A DNA stretch of 36,089 nucleotides from Oscillospiraceae bacterium (GTDB taxonomy: Bacteria; Bacillota; Clostridia; Oscillospirales; CAG-272): contig SVTI01000016.1 of assembly GCA_015063855.1 (NCBI GenBank), forward strand, positions 1 through 36,089, in the 5' to 3' direction. The notes beneath the pieces were generated by a model. It had not been told where the DNA came from. It did not search any database and was given only the letters and a program-made list of their open reading frames with translations. Made by a program: the position numbers and the translations under genes. Shown here piece by piece: positions 23,916-32,060 of the stretch. Every line of letters begins with the position of its first letter. Within the stretch, counting starts at the first letter, position 1.

Positions 23916-26900
23916 ATGAGATTAAAAACATTGGAGCTTCAGGGCTTTAAGTCCTTTGCAGATAAAACTGTTCTTTCTTTTGACCGTGGCGTCACAGCAG
24001 TCGTAGGTCCTAACGGAAGCGGAAAATCAAACATTTCAGATGCTATGCGTTGGGTTCTGGGTGAGCTTTCCTCCAAGAGCATTCGAGGCAAGAAGATGGA
24101 GGACGTTATCTTCGGCGGTACCGATAACCGCAGACCTATGGGTTATGCTGAGGTATCGCTTACCATCGATAACACCGACCCTGAGAACCGTATGGCAATA
24201 GACTACGACGAGGTCACCGTAACCAGACGATATTACCGTACAGGTGAAAGTGAATATATGATCAACCGTAAGCCCGTCCGCTTAAAGGACATAAACGAGC
24301 TGTTTATGAACACCGGTATCGGCAGAGGCGGATACTCGATGATCGGTCAGGGTAAGGCGGCAGAGATCATATCCCAGAAAAGTGACGAAAGACGAAACAT
24401 ATTTGAAGAGGCTGCAGGTATAGCCAAATACCGTGCCAGAAAGAATGAAGCAGAGCGCAAGCTCTCCGAAACTGACGATAACCTTATCCGTATCGGAGAC
24501 ATCCTCTCCGAGCTTGAGGGTCGTGTAGGACCGTTGGAGCGAGATGCAGCAAAGGCAAGAAAGTATCTTGATCTCTATGAAGAAAAGAAGGCTCTTGACG
24601 TTGCAATCTCTATATTCGACATTTCGGATATCAAGAACAAGACCCAGAAGCTAAAGGCTGATTTTGAGATCGCACAGCATGAGCTTGAAATAGCGGACGA
24701 CACCTTAAAAAGTGTTGAGACCCAGCGTGACCGTCTCTATGAGCTGACACAGGCAAACAAGCTCCGCTATGAGGAGCTTAACCGTCTTATCAACGAGAGC
24801 AATCAGCGCCGCTTTGACTTTGAGGCATCGGGAAAGGTGCTTGAAAATGATATCAAGCATTTAAACGAGACTATAGAAATCAGCCAAGCCGAGAAGCAGA
24901 GCATCGCCAAAAGCATTGAGGCGGCATCCGCCCTTCTTGAAGCGTCGGTAAAGGATACCGAGACAAAGAAGGAAGAGCTTATAAAGCTTGTTGCCGAGTA
25001 TCAGGACAAGATCTCCAAGGCATCTGAATACGATGAGGCTATTGACAAGCTCGGTGATGAGATAGATTCCGCCGAGATGACCCTCTCCGAGAAGAAGGAC
25101 GAGGCTGTCAAGGCACGTATAGATCTCTCTGCTCTTGAGGCATCGGGTCGTTCCCGTGATGAAAGACGAGAAATGATAGGTGCAGAGCTTGAGGAGATAG
25201 AGTCCTCTCTCTCCCTTGTTACAAAGAGGATCGCTCAGGCTGAAGACACTATTGCTCAGTATAAAAAGAATATCGACGAGGCATCTGCCATTCAGTCCGA
25301 AAAGGACGAGATAATCGATAATGCCAATGCCGAAATCTCAAGACTTACAGCCAAGAGAAACAAGCTGACTCTCGAAATATCCGCAAAGAAGCAGCGTATA
25401 GAGAATTTACGCCGTATGGAGGAGCTCTTTGAAGGCTACACGGGTAGTGTACGCTCGGTAATGAGCGCCGCCGAGGACAGAAGATTGAAGGGTATTATAG
25501 GCCCCTTATCGAGAATAATAGATGTAGATACCAAATATGCCGTTGCCATAGAGACCTCTCTCGGTGCGGCTATACAGAATATAGTATGTGAGACCGAGCA
25601 GGATGCCAAGGATGCTATCCGTTACTTAAAGGATAACCGCAAGGGACGTGCGACCTTCTATCCCCTCACCTCCATCAAGCCCCAGTACCTTGCGACAAAT
25701 ATCAAGCCCGAGGGTAAAGGTTATATCGGAATAGCAAGCGAGCTTGTTAAGACCGACAAAAGATACCAAAATGTTATCGACTCTCTTCTGGCAAGAACGG
25801 CAGTTTATGAAACCATCGACGATGCCAATATTGCCGCAAGAAATAACGGCTTCAAATTAAGATGTGTTACCCTTGACGGTCAGCAGATCAACGCAGGCGG
25901 TTCCTTCACGGGAGGCTCATTACGTACCGAGAGCGGTATTCTCAGCCGTTCTGCAGAGATAGACAATATCAATGCAGAGCTTGAAGACTGCGAAAAGGAA
26001 TTAAAGGATACCGATAAGGCAATCAAGACAGAGGAGGATAAGATCAACGATATCTCCGCATCCCGTGACGATATCGCGGCAAAGAATGCACTCTTCACTT
26101 CCCTTGCGGGCGCAGAGGAGACCCAGTGCAAGATACTTATCTCTCAGCGTGACAGCGACAATACCCGTAAGGAAGCATTACTCTCGGCCCTTACCGATAT
26201 CGACAAGGAGCAGAACGATACCGAAAGCAATATCACCAAGGAGAAGGCTCATATCACCTCTCTTGAAAACGCTGTTCTTGAGTATGAAGCTCTTCTTCGT
26301 GAAATGTTCTCCAAGCGTAAGAGCTTGACCGAGCAGCAGAGTGAATTAAGCGTATCCGCAAACGCTCTCGGCATCGAGATCGAAAGAAAGAAAAAGGATA
26401 TCGAGGCAGGTGAGTATGAGATCTCTATCCGCCGTGACGGTATTGACGAGCTTTCCTCGAAGAAAAATATCGAGGATAACCGAATAAGCGCAGCCGAGGA
26501 AAAGCTTGAGGCTATAGCAGCAAAAATAGTCGGCGGTAAGTCGGAAAGCGAGAAGATCGCCAATGAGATAAAGACTATGCAGGACGAGATTGAGTCTATC
26601 TCTCAGGCAAACCTGCAGAACGAGGCTAAGGACTCCAAGCTCCGCGACGAGTTCAAGGATCTCAGCCACAAGAGAGAGGTATTCTTTAAGGAATATACAC
26701 GACTTGAGGCTCAGTGCGAAAACGTTCAGAATGAACAGGACAAGCTGACCGCCCATCTTTGGGACGAGTATGAGCTTACCTTCGGTGCGGCTATCGAATT
26801 AAACTATCCCGAGATAACAGAATCAAGCCGTCCCGAGGCAAACAAGACCAGAAACGAGCTCAAAAACAAGATAAGAGCTCTCGGCTCTGTTAACGTAAAT

Positions 26901-27503
26901 GCCATAGAGGAATACGAGGAGGTCAAGACCCGTTACGATTTCCTCTCCACCCAGTATACAGACCTAACCAAGTCCAAGGACGAGCTTGGCGGTGTCATCT
27001 ATAAGCTGGAGGCAGAGATGAGAACCAAATTCATTTCTGTATTCGATGCCATCAACAAGAACTTTAAGGACGTATTCCGCGAGCTCTTCGGCGGCGGTAC
27101 AGCAGAGCTCTCGCTCTCAGATCCCGATAACGTGCTTGAAAGCGGAATCGAGATAAATGTAGCACCTCCCGGTAAGATAATCAAGAACCTTTCTCTTCTC
27201 TCGGGCGGCGAGCAGTCCTTTGTGGCGATAGCCCTCTTCTTTGCCATCCTTAAGGTCAACCCCACACCCTTCTGTGTGCTGGACGAGATCGAGGCGGCAT
27301 TGGACGAGGTAAACGTAGCGAGATTTGCCCAGTACTGTCAGAAATACTCTAACAAAACTCAGTTTATCGTCATCACCCACAGAAGAGGTACGATGGAGAC
27401 CTCCGACGTTCTCTACGGTGTAACGATGTACGAAAGAGGTGTTTCAAAGGTACTCAGCGTAAACGTAAGTGAAGTAGAAAGCAAGTTAGGAGTTAAATTA
27501 TAA
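23916..27503 (+). CDS. smc: Chromosome segregation protein SMC
   Basis: A 1195-residue condensin ATPase of full length. In order: Walker A GPNGSGKS (31-38) with the N-terminal ATPase half, the first coiled coil (about 170-490), the hinge (about 505-670: EGYTGSVRSVM, LKGIIGPLSRIIDV, GGSFTGGSL), the second coiled coil (about 680-1010), and the C-terminal half with signature LSLLSGGEQSF and Walker B PFCVLDEIEAALDEVNVA. It loops and compacts the chromosome with ScpA/ScpB, which are not in the window. GGAGG sits just upstream of the ATG. The stop TAATG overlaps ftsY by one base. Confidence 0.97.
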   Translation: MRLKTLELQGFKSFADKTVLSFDRGVTAVVGPNGSGKSNISDAMRWVLGELSSKSIRGKKMEDVIFGGTDNRRPMGYAEVSLTIDNTDPENRMAIDYDEVTVTRRYYRTGESEYMINRKPVRLKDINELFMNTGIGRGGYSMIGQGKAAEIISQKSDERRNIFEEAAGIAKYRARKNEAERKLSETDDNLIRIGDILSELEGRVGPLERDAAKARKYLDLYEEKKALDVAISIFDISDIKNKTQKLKADFEIAQHELEIADDTLKSVETQRDRLYELTQANKLRYEELNRLINESNQRRFDFEASGKVLENDIKHLNETIEISQAEKQSIAKSIEAASALLEASVKDTETKKEELIKLVAEYQDKISKASEYDEAIDKLGDEIDSAEMTLSEKKDEAVKARIDLSALEASGRSRDERREMIGAELEEIESSLSLVTKRIAQAEDTIAQYKKNIDEASAIQSEKDEIIDNANAEISRLTAKRNKLTLEISAKKQRIENLRRMEELFEGYTGSVRSVMSAAEDRRLKGIIGPLSRIIDVDTKYAVAIETSLGAAIQNIVCETEQDAKDAIRYLKDNRKGRATFYPLTSIKPQYLATNIKPEGKGYIGIASELVKTDKRYQNVIDSLLARTAVYETIDDANIAARNNGFKLRCVTLDGQQINAGGSFTGGSLRTESGILSRSAEIDNINAELEDCEKELKDTDKAIKTEEDKINDISASRDDIAAKNALFTSLAGAEETQCKILISQRDSDNTRKEALLSALTDIDKEQNDTESNITKEKAHITSLENAVLEYEALLREMFSKRKSLTEQQSELSVSANALGIEIERKKKDIEAGEYEISIRRDGIDELSSKKNIEDNRISAAEEKLEAIAAKIVGGKSESEKIANEIKTMQDEIESISQANLQNEAKDSKLRDEFKDLSHKREVFFKEYTRLEAQCENVQNEQDKLTAHLWDEYELTFGAAIELNYPEITESSRPEANKTRNELKNKIRALGSVNVNAIEEYEEVKTRYDFLSTQYTDLTKSKDELGGVIYKLEAEMRTKFISVFDAINKNFKDVFRELFGGGTAELSLSDPDNVLESGIEINVAPPGKIIKNLSLLSGGEQSFVAIALFFAILKVNPTPFCVLDEIEAALDEVNVARFAQYCQKYSNKTQFIVITHRRGTMETSDVLYGVTMYERGVSKVLSVNVSEVESKLGVKL

Positions 27504-28423
27504 TGGGATTTTTTGATAAATTAAAGCAGGGTCTTGCAAAGACCAAAAATGCTGTTTTCAAGCCTATAGATACCCTCTTTAAATCCTTTAAACGTGTAGA
27601 TGAGGATTTCATGGAGGAGCTCGAGGAGGTTCTTATCTGTGCGGACGTGGGTTATAACTCCACCGAGCAGATAATTGACCGTCTGCGTGATAAGATAAAG
27701 GAGGAGAAGCTCTCCGAAAGCGAAGATGTGCTTAATGCCTTAAAGGGTATTATGTGCGAAATGATCGGTGAGGGTGAGCCTCTTAATCTCGGTGCAACCA
27801 AGCCCTCCGTAATCCTTGTCATCGGAGTTAACGGTGTAGGTAAAACCACCTCTATCGCAAAGATAGCCAACAACCTTAAAAAGGACGGCAAGAAGGTAGT
27901 GCTTGCAGCAGCAGACACCTTCCGTGCAGCGGCAATCGACCAGCTCCAGATCTGGGCTGACCGTGTAGGAGTTGACCTTATCAAGCATTCTGAAGGCTCT
28001 GATCCTGCGGCTGTAGTATTCGACGCAACCGCTGCTGCCAAGAGCAGAGCTGCCGATGTACTCATCATCGATACAGCAGGCAGACTTCACAACAAGAAAA
28101 ACCTTATGGATGAGCTTGCCAAGATCTCCCGTGTCCTTGACCGTGAGCTTCCCGATTCCGCAAGAGAGACCCTTCTCGTTCTTGACTCCACTACAGGTCA
28201 GAATGCGGTATCTCAAGCTAAGGAATTTAAGAATACCGCTAACATCACAGGTCTCGTACTCACCAAGCTTGACGGTACTGCCAAGGGCGGTATAGTATTC
28301 TCCATCAAGGAGGAGCTGGGACTACCAGTTAAGTTTATCGGTGTCGGTGAGGCTGTTGACGATATGGAAAAGTTCGACAACAAGCAGTTTGTAGCCGCAC
28401 TTTTCGATAATACTTCAAATTGA
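27503..28423 (+). CDS. ftsY: Signal recognition particle receptor FtsY
   Basis: A 306-residue SRP-type GTPase that docks ribosome-SRP complexes at the membrane. It has the N domain (about 15-90), then G-domain motifs GVNGVGKTT (108-116), [43 protein letters not shown] and [14 protein letters not shown]. The long acidic A domain of enterobacterial FtsY is absent; only a short basic amphipathic start ([19 protein letters not shown]) remains, normal for Bacillota. AGGAG lies in the end of smc, indicating coupling. Confidence 0.97.
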   Translation: MGFFDKLKQGLAKTKNAVFKPIDTLFKSFKRVDEDFMEELEEVLICADVGYNSTEQIIDRLRDKIKEEKLSESEDVLNALKGIMCEMIGEGEPLNLGATKPSVILVIGVNGVGKTTSIAKIANNLKKDGKKVVLAAADTFRAAAIDQLQIWADRVGVDLIKHSEGSDPAAVVFDATAAAKSRAADVLIIDTAGRLHNKKNLMDELAKISRVLDRELPDSARETLLVLDSTTGQNAVSQAKEFKNTANITGLVLTKLDGTAKGGIVFSIKEELGLPVKFIGVGEAVDDMEKFDNKQFVAALFDNTSN

Positions 28424-28436
28424 GGACAGAATAATT

Positions 28437-29036
28437 ATGAAGGTAGTATTAGCTTCGGGCAACAAAAATAAAATAAGAGAGATGCAGCAGCTTCTCACAG
28501 AGCTTTGCGGAAAGGAGATAACCGTTCTTTCCCTGAAGGATATAGGATTTACCGATGATATAATCGAGGACGGCGACTCCTTTGAGGCAAATGCCTTTAT
28601 CAAGGCTCAGGCTCCCGCCTCGAAGGAATATCCCGTTATCGCAGACGATTCGGGACTTATGGTCGATGCCCTTGACGGTGAGCCGGGGATTTATTCGGCA
28701 AGATACGCGGGCGAAGAATGCGACGATGCAAAAAATAATGAAAAGCTTCTTGAAAAGCTTCGCAATACGCCCGACGACAAGATGAGCGCACGCTTTGTGT
28801 CCGCTATTGCCTGCGTTTTTCCCGATGGCAGGAGAATATCAGCCGAGGGTATATGCGAGGGTGAGATCATCCGTGAATACAGAGGAAACGGAGGCTTCGG
28901 CTACGATCCTCTCTTCTACGTTCCGGTAATCGGCAAAACCTTTGCGGAAATGAGCGCTGAGGAGAAGAATTCCTGCAGCCACAGAGCTAAGGCAATGCGA
29001 AAGTTCGCTCTTGAATTTTCAAAATATTGTAATTAA
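28437..29036 (+). CDS. rdgB: XTP/dITP diphosphatase (RdgB/HAM1)
   Basis: A 199-residue house-cleaning pyrophosphatase that removes ITP, dITP and XTP. Family motifs: the opening VVLASGNKNKIREMQ, EDGDSFEANAFIKAQA, VIADDSGLMVDALDGEPGIYSARYAG, FGYDPLFYVP and FAEMSAEEKNSCSHRAKA. Length is normal. GAGGA precedes the ATG. It sits 13 bases after ftsY and one base before nadD. Confidence 0.96.
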   Translation: MKVVLASGNKNKIREMQQLLTELCGKEITVLSLKDIGFTDDIIEDGDSFEANAFIKAQAPASKEYPVIADDSGLMVDALDGEPGIYSARYAGEECDDAKNNEKLLEKLRNTPDDKMSARFVSAIACVFPDGRRISAEGICEGEIIREYRGNGGFGYDPLFYVPVIGKTFAEMSAEEKNSCSHRAKAMRKFALEFSKYCN

Positions 29037-29037
29037 C

Positions 29038-29655
29038 ATGAAGAAAAAGATCGGAATATTCGGGGGTACCTTCGCTCCCATTCACAACGCTCATATAAGG
29101 ATCGCTCTTGAGTTCAAGAAGAGCTTTGATCTTGACAAGCTTCTTATAATTCCCGCCTCGATCCCTCCTCATAAGGAGCTGCCCAAGGGCGACTCTGCAG
29201 AGCACCGCTTGAATATGCTCAAGCTCGTTTTTGACAACGAGGAATACAAGACCATGGGAATCGAGGTATCCGATTATGAGCTTACAAAGCCGGGAGTAAG
29301 TTATACGGTTGAGACCTTGGAGCATTTTTATTCGGAGGATACAGAATTATATCTGCTCTGCGGAACGGATATGTTCTTAAAGATGCACCATTGGCGTTCT
29401 CCCGAGCGTATAGCTGAGCTTACAAATCTTGTATTTACAAGACGAGAGGACTCAACACCCCTTCTTGACAAGCAGATAGCTACACAAAAGGAATTTTTAG
29501 AGCACGAATATAAATTCAAGATCTACGAGCTTGAAATGACTGCCATGGAGCTCTCCTCAACCTATATAAGAGCTCATATAGACGGCGACCTTGAGGGTCT
29601 GCTCAACGAAAAAGTTTTAAAATATATTAAAGATAATAACCTTTACAGGGGATGA
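29038..29655 (+). CDS. nadD: Nicotinate-nucleotide adenylyltransferase NadD
   Basis: A 205-residue enzyme that adenylates nicotinate mononucleotide in NAD synthesis. It begins KKKIGIFGGTFAPIHNAHI, continues with LLIIPASIPPHKE, LLCGTDMFLKMHHWRSPERI and ends with the family motif MELSSTYIRAHI. The nucleotide-binding (H/T)xGH motif reads HNAH here, and the usual Asp after GGTF is Ala: two changes at the active-site loop. The ATG is one base after the rdgB stop with no clear ribosome site, so it probably relies on coupling. Its TGA overlaps an ATG (ATGA at 29652) that would be the natural yqeK start. Confidence 0.94.
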   Translation: MKKKIGIFGGTFAPIHNAHIRIALEFKKSFDLDKLLIIPASIPPHKELPKGDSAEHRLNMLKLVFDNEEYKTMGIEVSDYELTKPGVSYTVETLEHFYSEDTELYLLCGTDMFLKMHHWRSPERIAELTNLVFTRREDSTPLLDKQIATQKEFLEHEYKFKIYELEMTAMELSSTYIRAHIDGDLEGLLNEKVLKYIKDNNLYRG

Positions 29656-29715
29656 AAAATCATTTATAATATTATTTTAGATTATTTAAAAAATAACCTC
29701 AGTGAATCAAGATAT

Positions 29716-30264
29716 ATGCACACCCTGGCTGTTGCCGAGGAATGTGACAGAATGGCAGAGATGTTTACGCTGTCCCGGGAGGATAAACATACTCTTCATA
29801 CCGCAGCTCTGCTGCACGATATCACAAAGGAAAAAACTCCCGACGAGCAGATTTCCCTATGTCGGGTTTATCGAATAGAATATCCCGAGGTCTACCGCGA
29901 GACCCCTGCCCTCTTTCATGCCAAGACAGGCGGTCCCTATGCCAATGAGCTCTTTCCTGAGCTGTGCACTGCTCGTGTCTGTGACCTCATATCCACCCAT
30001 ACCACGGGTTGTGTAAATATGTCTCTTATGCAGAAGCTCCTTCTGCTCGCAGACGGTATAGAGGCTACCCGCAAGCATAAGCATCTGATAGAGCTGCGAG
30101 ACTTGTTTTATAACAATCCCGAAGGTAATGAGCTGTCAAGACATCTTGATATATGTGTCATAAAGTATCTCGATATGACAATATCATATCTGATCTCCTC
30201 AAATCAGGCGATCGATACCGAAACAGTAAACGCAAGAAATGATTTAGTACTTAAAACGAGGTAA
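29716..30264 (+). CDS. yqeK: HD-domain protein YqeK (start disrupted by apparent one-base frameshift)
   Basis: HD-superfamily hydrolase of the YqeK type (symmetrical Ap4A hydrolase in characterised members), usually paired with nadD. Metal motifs: HTAALLHDITK, ALFHAKTG and LLADGIEATR. The first ATG in the open frame, 29716, is too late: the preceding codons, back to the nadD TGA at 29653, encode YLKNNLSESRY, the conserved first helix just before MHTLAVAEE. The expected start ATG 29652 (ATGA overlap with nadD) is one base out of frame; deleting one A from A5 (29655-29659) would join it to the rest as MKIIYNIILDYLKNN. Other readings are a non-AUG start (ATC 29659, seven bases after AGGGG) or UGA readthrough from nadD, which is in the same frame. 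Confidence 0.85.
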   Translation: MHTLAVAEECDRMAEMFTLSREDKHTLHTAALLHDITKEKTPDEQISLCRVYRIEYPEVYRETPALFHAKTGGPYANELFPELCTARVCDLISTHTTGCVNMSLMQKLLLLADGIEATRKHKHLIELRDLFYNNPEGNELSRHLDICVIKYLDMTISYLISSNQAIDTETVNARNDLVLKTR

Positions 30265-30268
30265 TTTA

Positions 30269-31648
30269 ATGAGCGAATTTAACGAATTTAATGAATTTAA
30301 CAAAATTGAAGATACGTCAAAAAAATCGGGCAGAGTCCGTACCGCACGTAATCACAGCACCCAGAAGGCAATAAGAATTATACTTATCGTTGTTATATGC
30401 TTAGCGGCACTTTCCTGTGTAGCCTTCGGCGCTCTTAACTACATGGGTTGGCTTGATGCAGGCCGCGAGAAGGCATCCAGAGAAAACGAAACCGTTATAA
30501 TCGACGGTAAAGCACTGACACCCGCGACAGACGAGGATGGCAATCAGCTTACCGACGAAAACGGAAACCTCATCTATCTCGACGAAGACGGAAATCAGAT
30601 CGTCATCCGCGATGAAATATACAATTTCCTTCTTGTGGGTCAGGACAAAAAGGCGATGCTTACCGACGTTATCATGCTTATCAACTTTGATGCAAAGAAC
30701 GGCAAGATCGCTATAATGCAGTTCCCCCGCGACAGCTTCATTAAGGTAAGCTCCAAGGCATGCATGAACTGCAAATACGTTCCCTCGGGTGCACAGGCAT
30801 CCTCCAAGTGTCCCGAATGCAGTTCTTCCCTTACAACGGTAGGCACAGGCTCGGGTCAGAAGATGAACTCGGTATACAACACTTATTACAGTGCATTAAA
30901 GAAGGCAGATTCGAGCACGTCGGAGAAGGAGCGTACGCTCTTCGGCATGGCAGGTCTTGCCTCCGAGATCGAAAGAAATCTTGCTATCAATATAGACTAT
31001 GAGGTTCACATGGATCTTCAGGGCTTCAGAGATATCGTTGATGCCATCGGCGGTGTACAGATGAACGTTCCTGAAAACATGTACTATACCGACCCCGGTC
31101 AGGGACTCTACATCAACCTCAAAGCAGGCGATCAGCTTCTGGACGGTGAGAAGGCAGAGCAGTTCGTACGCTTCAGATACGGCTATGTTAACGGAGACCT
31201 GGGCAGACAGGATGCACAGAAGCTCTTCATGGTAGCGTTCTTTAAGAATTTCAAGGAGAAGGTTTCTGTTACCAACGTATTCAGCATCCTTTCCTCCATG
31301 ATGGAGCACGTTACTCATACAGTTCCCTCCTCAGACCTTGACTACTTCGGCAGACAGGCTCTCGGAATGGACTTCAACAACATCACTATGTTCACCGCAC
31401 CCAACACACCCACATATATCGGAAAGGCGTCCTACGTTGTGCTTCACAGATATGCACTGCTCGATGCGGTAAACAATCATTTCAATCTCATGGCAGACAA
31501 GAAGATCTCGGATTATTCCTTCGATCCCAACAGAAACTTCACCGTCAAAAATGATTCCGCTATCAACGCGATCTATGAGACAAAGGCAGAATTCGAAGGA
31601 ATGAAGACCGCTCAGGATATTGAAGATAACGGTATCTATATACCGTAA
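30269..31648 (+). CDS. LytR-CpsA-Psr (LCP) family cell-wall glycopolymer transferase with CxxC-CxxC insertion
   Basis: A 459-residue LCP protein; the family links anionic polymers to peptidoglycan outside the cell. It has a cytosolic N-terminus with an EFN triplet repeat (MSEFNEFNEFN), a membrane helix (about 34-58), a short DEDGN/DENGN repeat stretch (about 88-110) and the LCP domain from about 115 (FLLVGQDKK, LTDVIMLINFD, MQFPRDSFI, IDYEVHMDLQGFRDIVDAIGGV, RFRYGYVNGDLGRQ). Directly after PRDS sits Cys165-x2-Cys168-x12-Cys181-x2-Cys184, a zinc-ribbon-like insert not normally in LCP domains. It lies four bases after yqeK; nadD-yqeK-LCP-rsfS is a standard order. A 7-bp hairpin ends at its stop codon. 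Confidence 0.92.
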   Translation: MSEFNEFNEFNKIEDTSKKSGRVRTARNHSTQKAIRIILIVVICLAALSCVAFGALNYMGWLDAGREKASRENETVIIDGKALTPATDEDGNQLTDENGNLIYLDEDGNQIVIRDEIYNFLLVGQDKKAMLTDVIMLINFDAKNGKIAIMQFPRDSFIKVSSKACMNCKYVPSGAQASSKCPECSSSLTTVGTGSGQKMNSVYNTYYSALKKADSSTSEKERTLFGMAGLASEIERNLAINIDYEVHMDLQGFRDIVDAIGGVQMNVPENMYYTDPGQGLYINLKAGDQLLDGEKAEQFVRFRYGYVNGDLGRQDAQKLFMVAFFKNFKEKVSVTNVFSILSSMMEHVTHTVPSSDLDYFGRQALGMDFNNITMFTAPNTPTYIGKASYVVLHRYALLDAVNNHFNLMADKKISDYSFDPNRNFTVKNDSAINAIYETKAEFEGMKTAQDIEDNGIYIP

Positions 31649-31664
31649 TATAAGGAGAATAAAG

Positions 31665-32060
31665 ATGGAAGAAAATAAGGTACTTGAGCCCAAGGATCTT
31701 GCTGTAGAGATACTTAATATCCTCTACAACAAAAAGGCTCACAACATAAAGATGCTTCACGTTACCGATCAGACGGTCATCACAGATTACTTTGTGATCT
31801 GTACCGGTAACTCCAACACACAGATCAAGGCTCTGGCAGACGAGCTTGATTTCAAGACAGGCGAAATGGGTATTAAGCCCAAGTCTATCGAGGGCTTCAG
31901 AGAAGCTGCCTGGATAGTTATGGACTATTCCTCCGTAATTGTTCATATATTTAACCGCGAGAGCCGCGAATTCTATAACCTTGAGAAGCTTTGGAATGAT
32001 TCTGAGGTTATCGATATAGACCAGTATATTCGTAAAGAAGAGGATGATACAAATGAGTAA
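31665..32060 (+). CDS. rsfS: Ribosome silencing factor RsfS
   Basis: A 131-residue RsfS/Iojap protein that binds L14 and blocks 30S joining when nutrients are low. Family segments: [67 protein letters not shown] and [18 protein letters not shown] seven bases upstream fixes the ATG at 31665. Its end overlaps leuS by eight bases. Confidence 0.96.
   Translation: MEENKVLEPKDLAVEILNILYNKKAHNIKMLHVTDQTVITDYFVICTGNSNTQIKALADELDFKTGEMGIKPKSIEGFREAAWIVMDYSSVIVHIFNRESREFYNLEKLWNDSEVIDIDQYIRKEEDDTNE

Noticed and set aside
29653-29655. UGA reassigned as tryptophan, giving a natural NadD-YqeK fusion
   Set aside because: Conserved genes in the window have no internal TGA, and several genes end in TGA at the correct family length (leuS, the radical SAM gene, the LRR gene). 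Local readthrough stays possible and is listed as a finding.
31629-31646. Terminator between the LCP gene and rsfS
   Set aside because: ACGGTAT-CTAT-ATACCGT forms a 7-bp hairpin at the LCP stop, but no T tract follows and rsfS has its ribosome site right after it; readthrough is expected.
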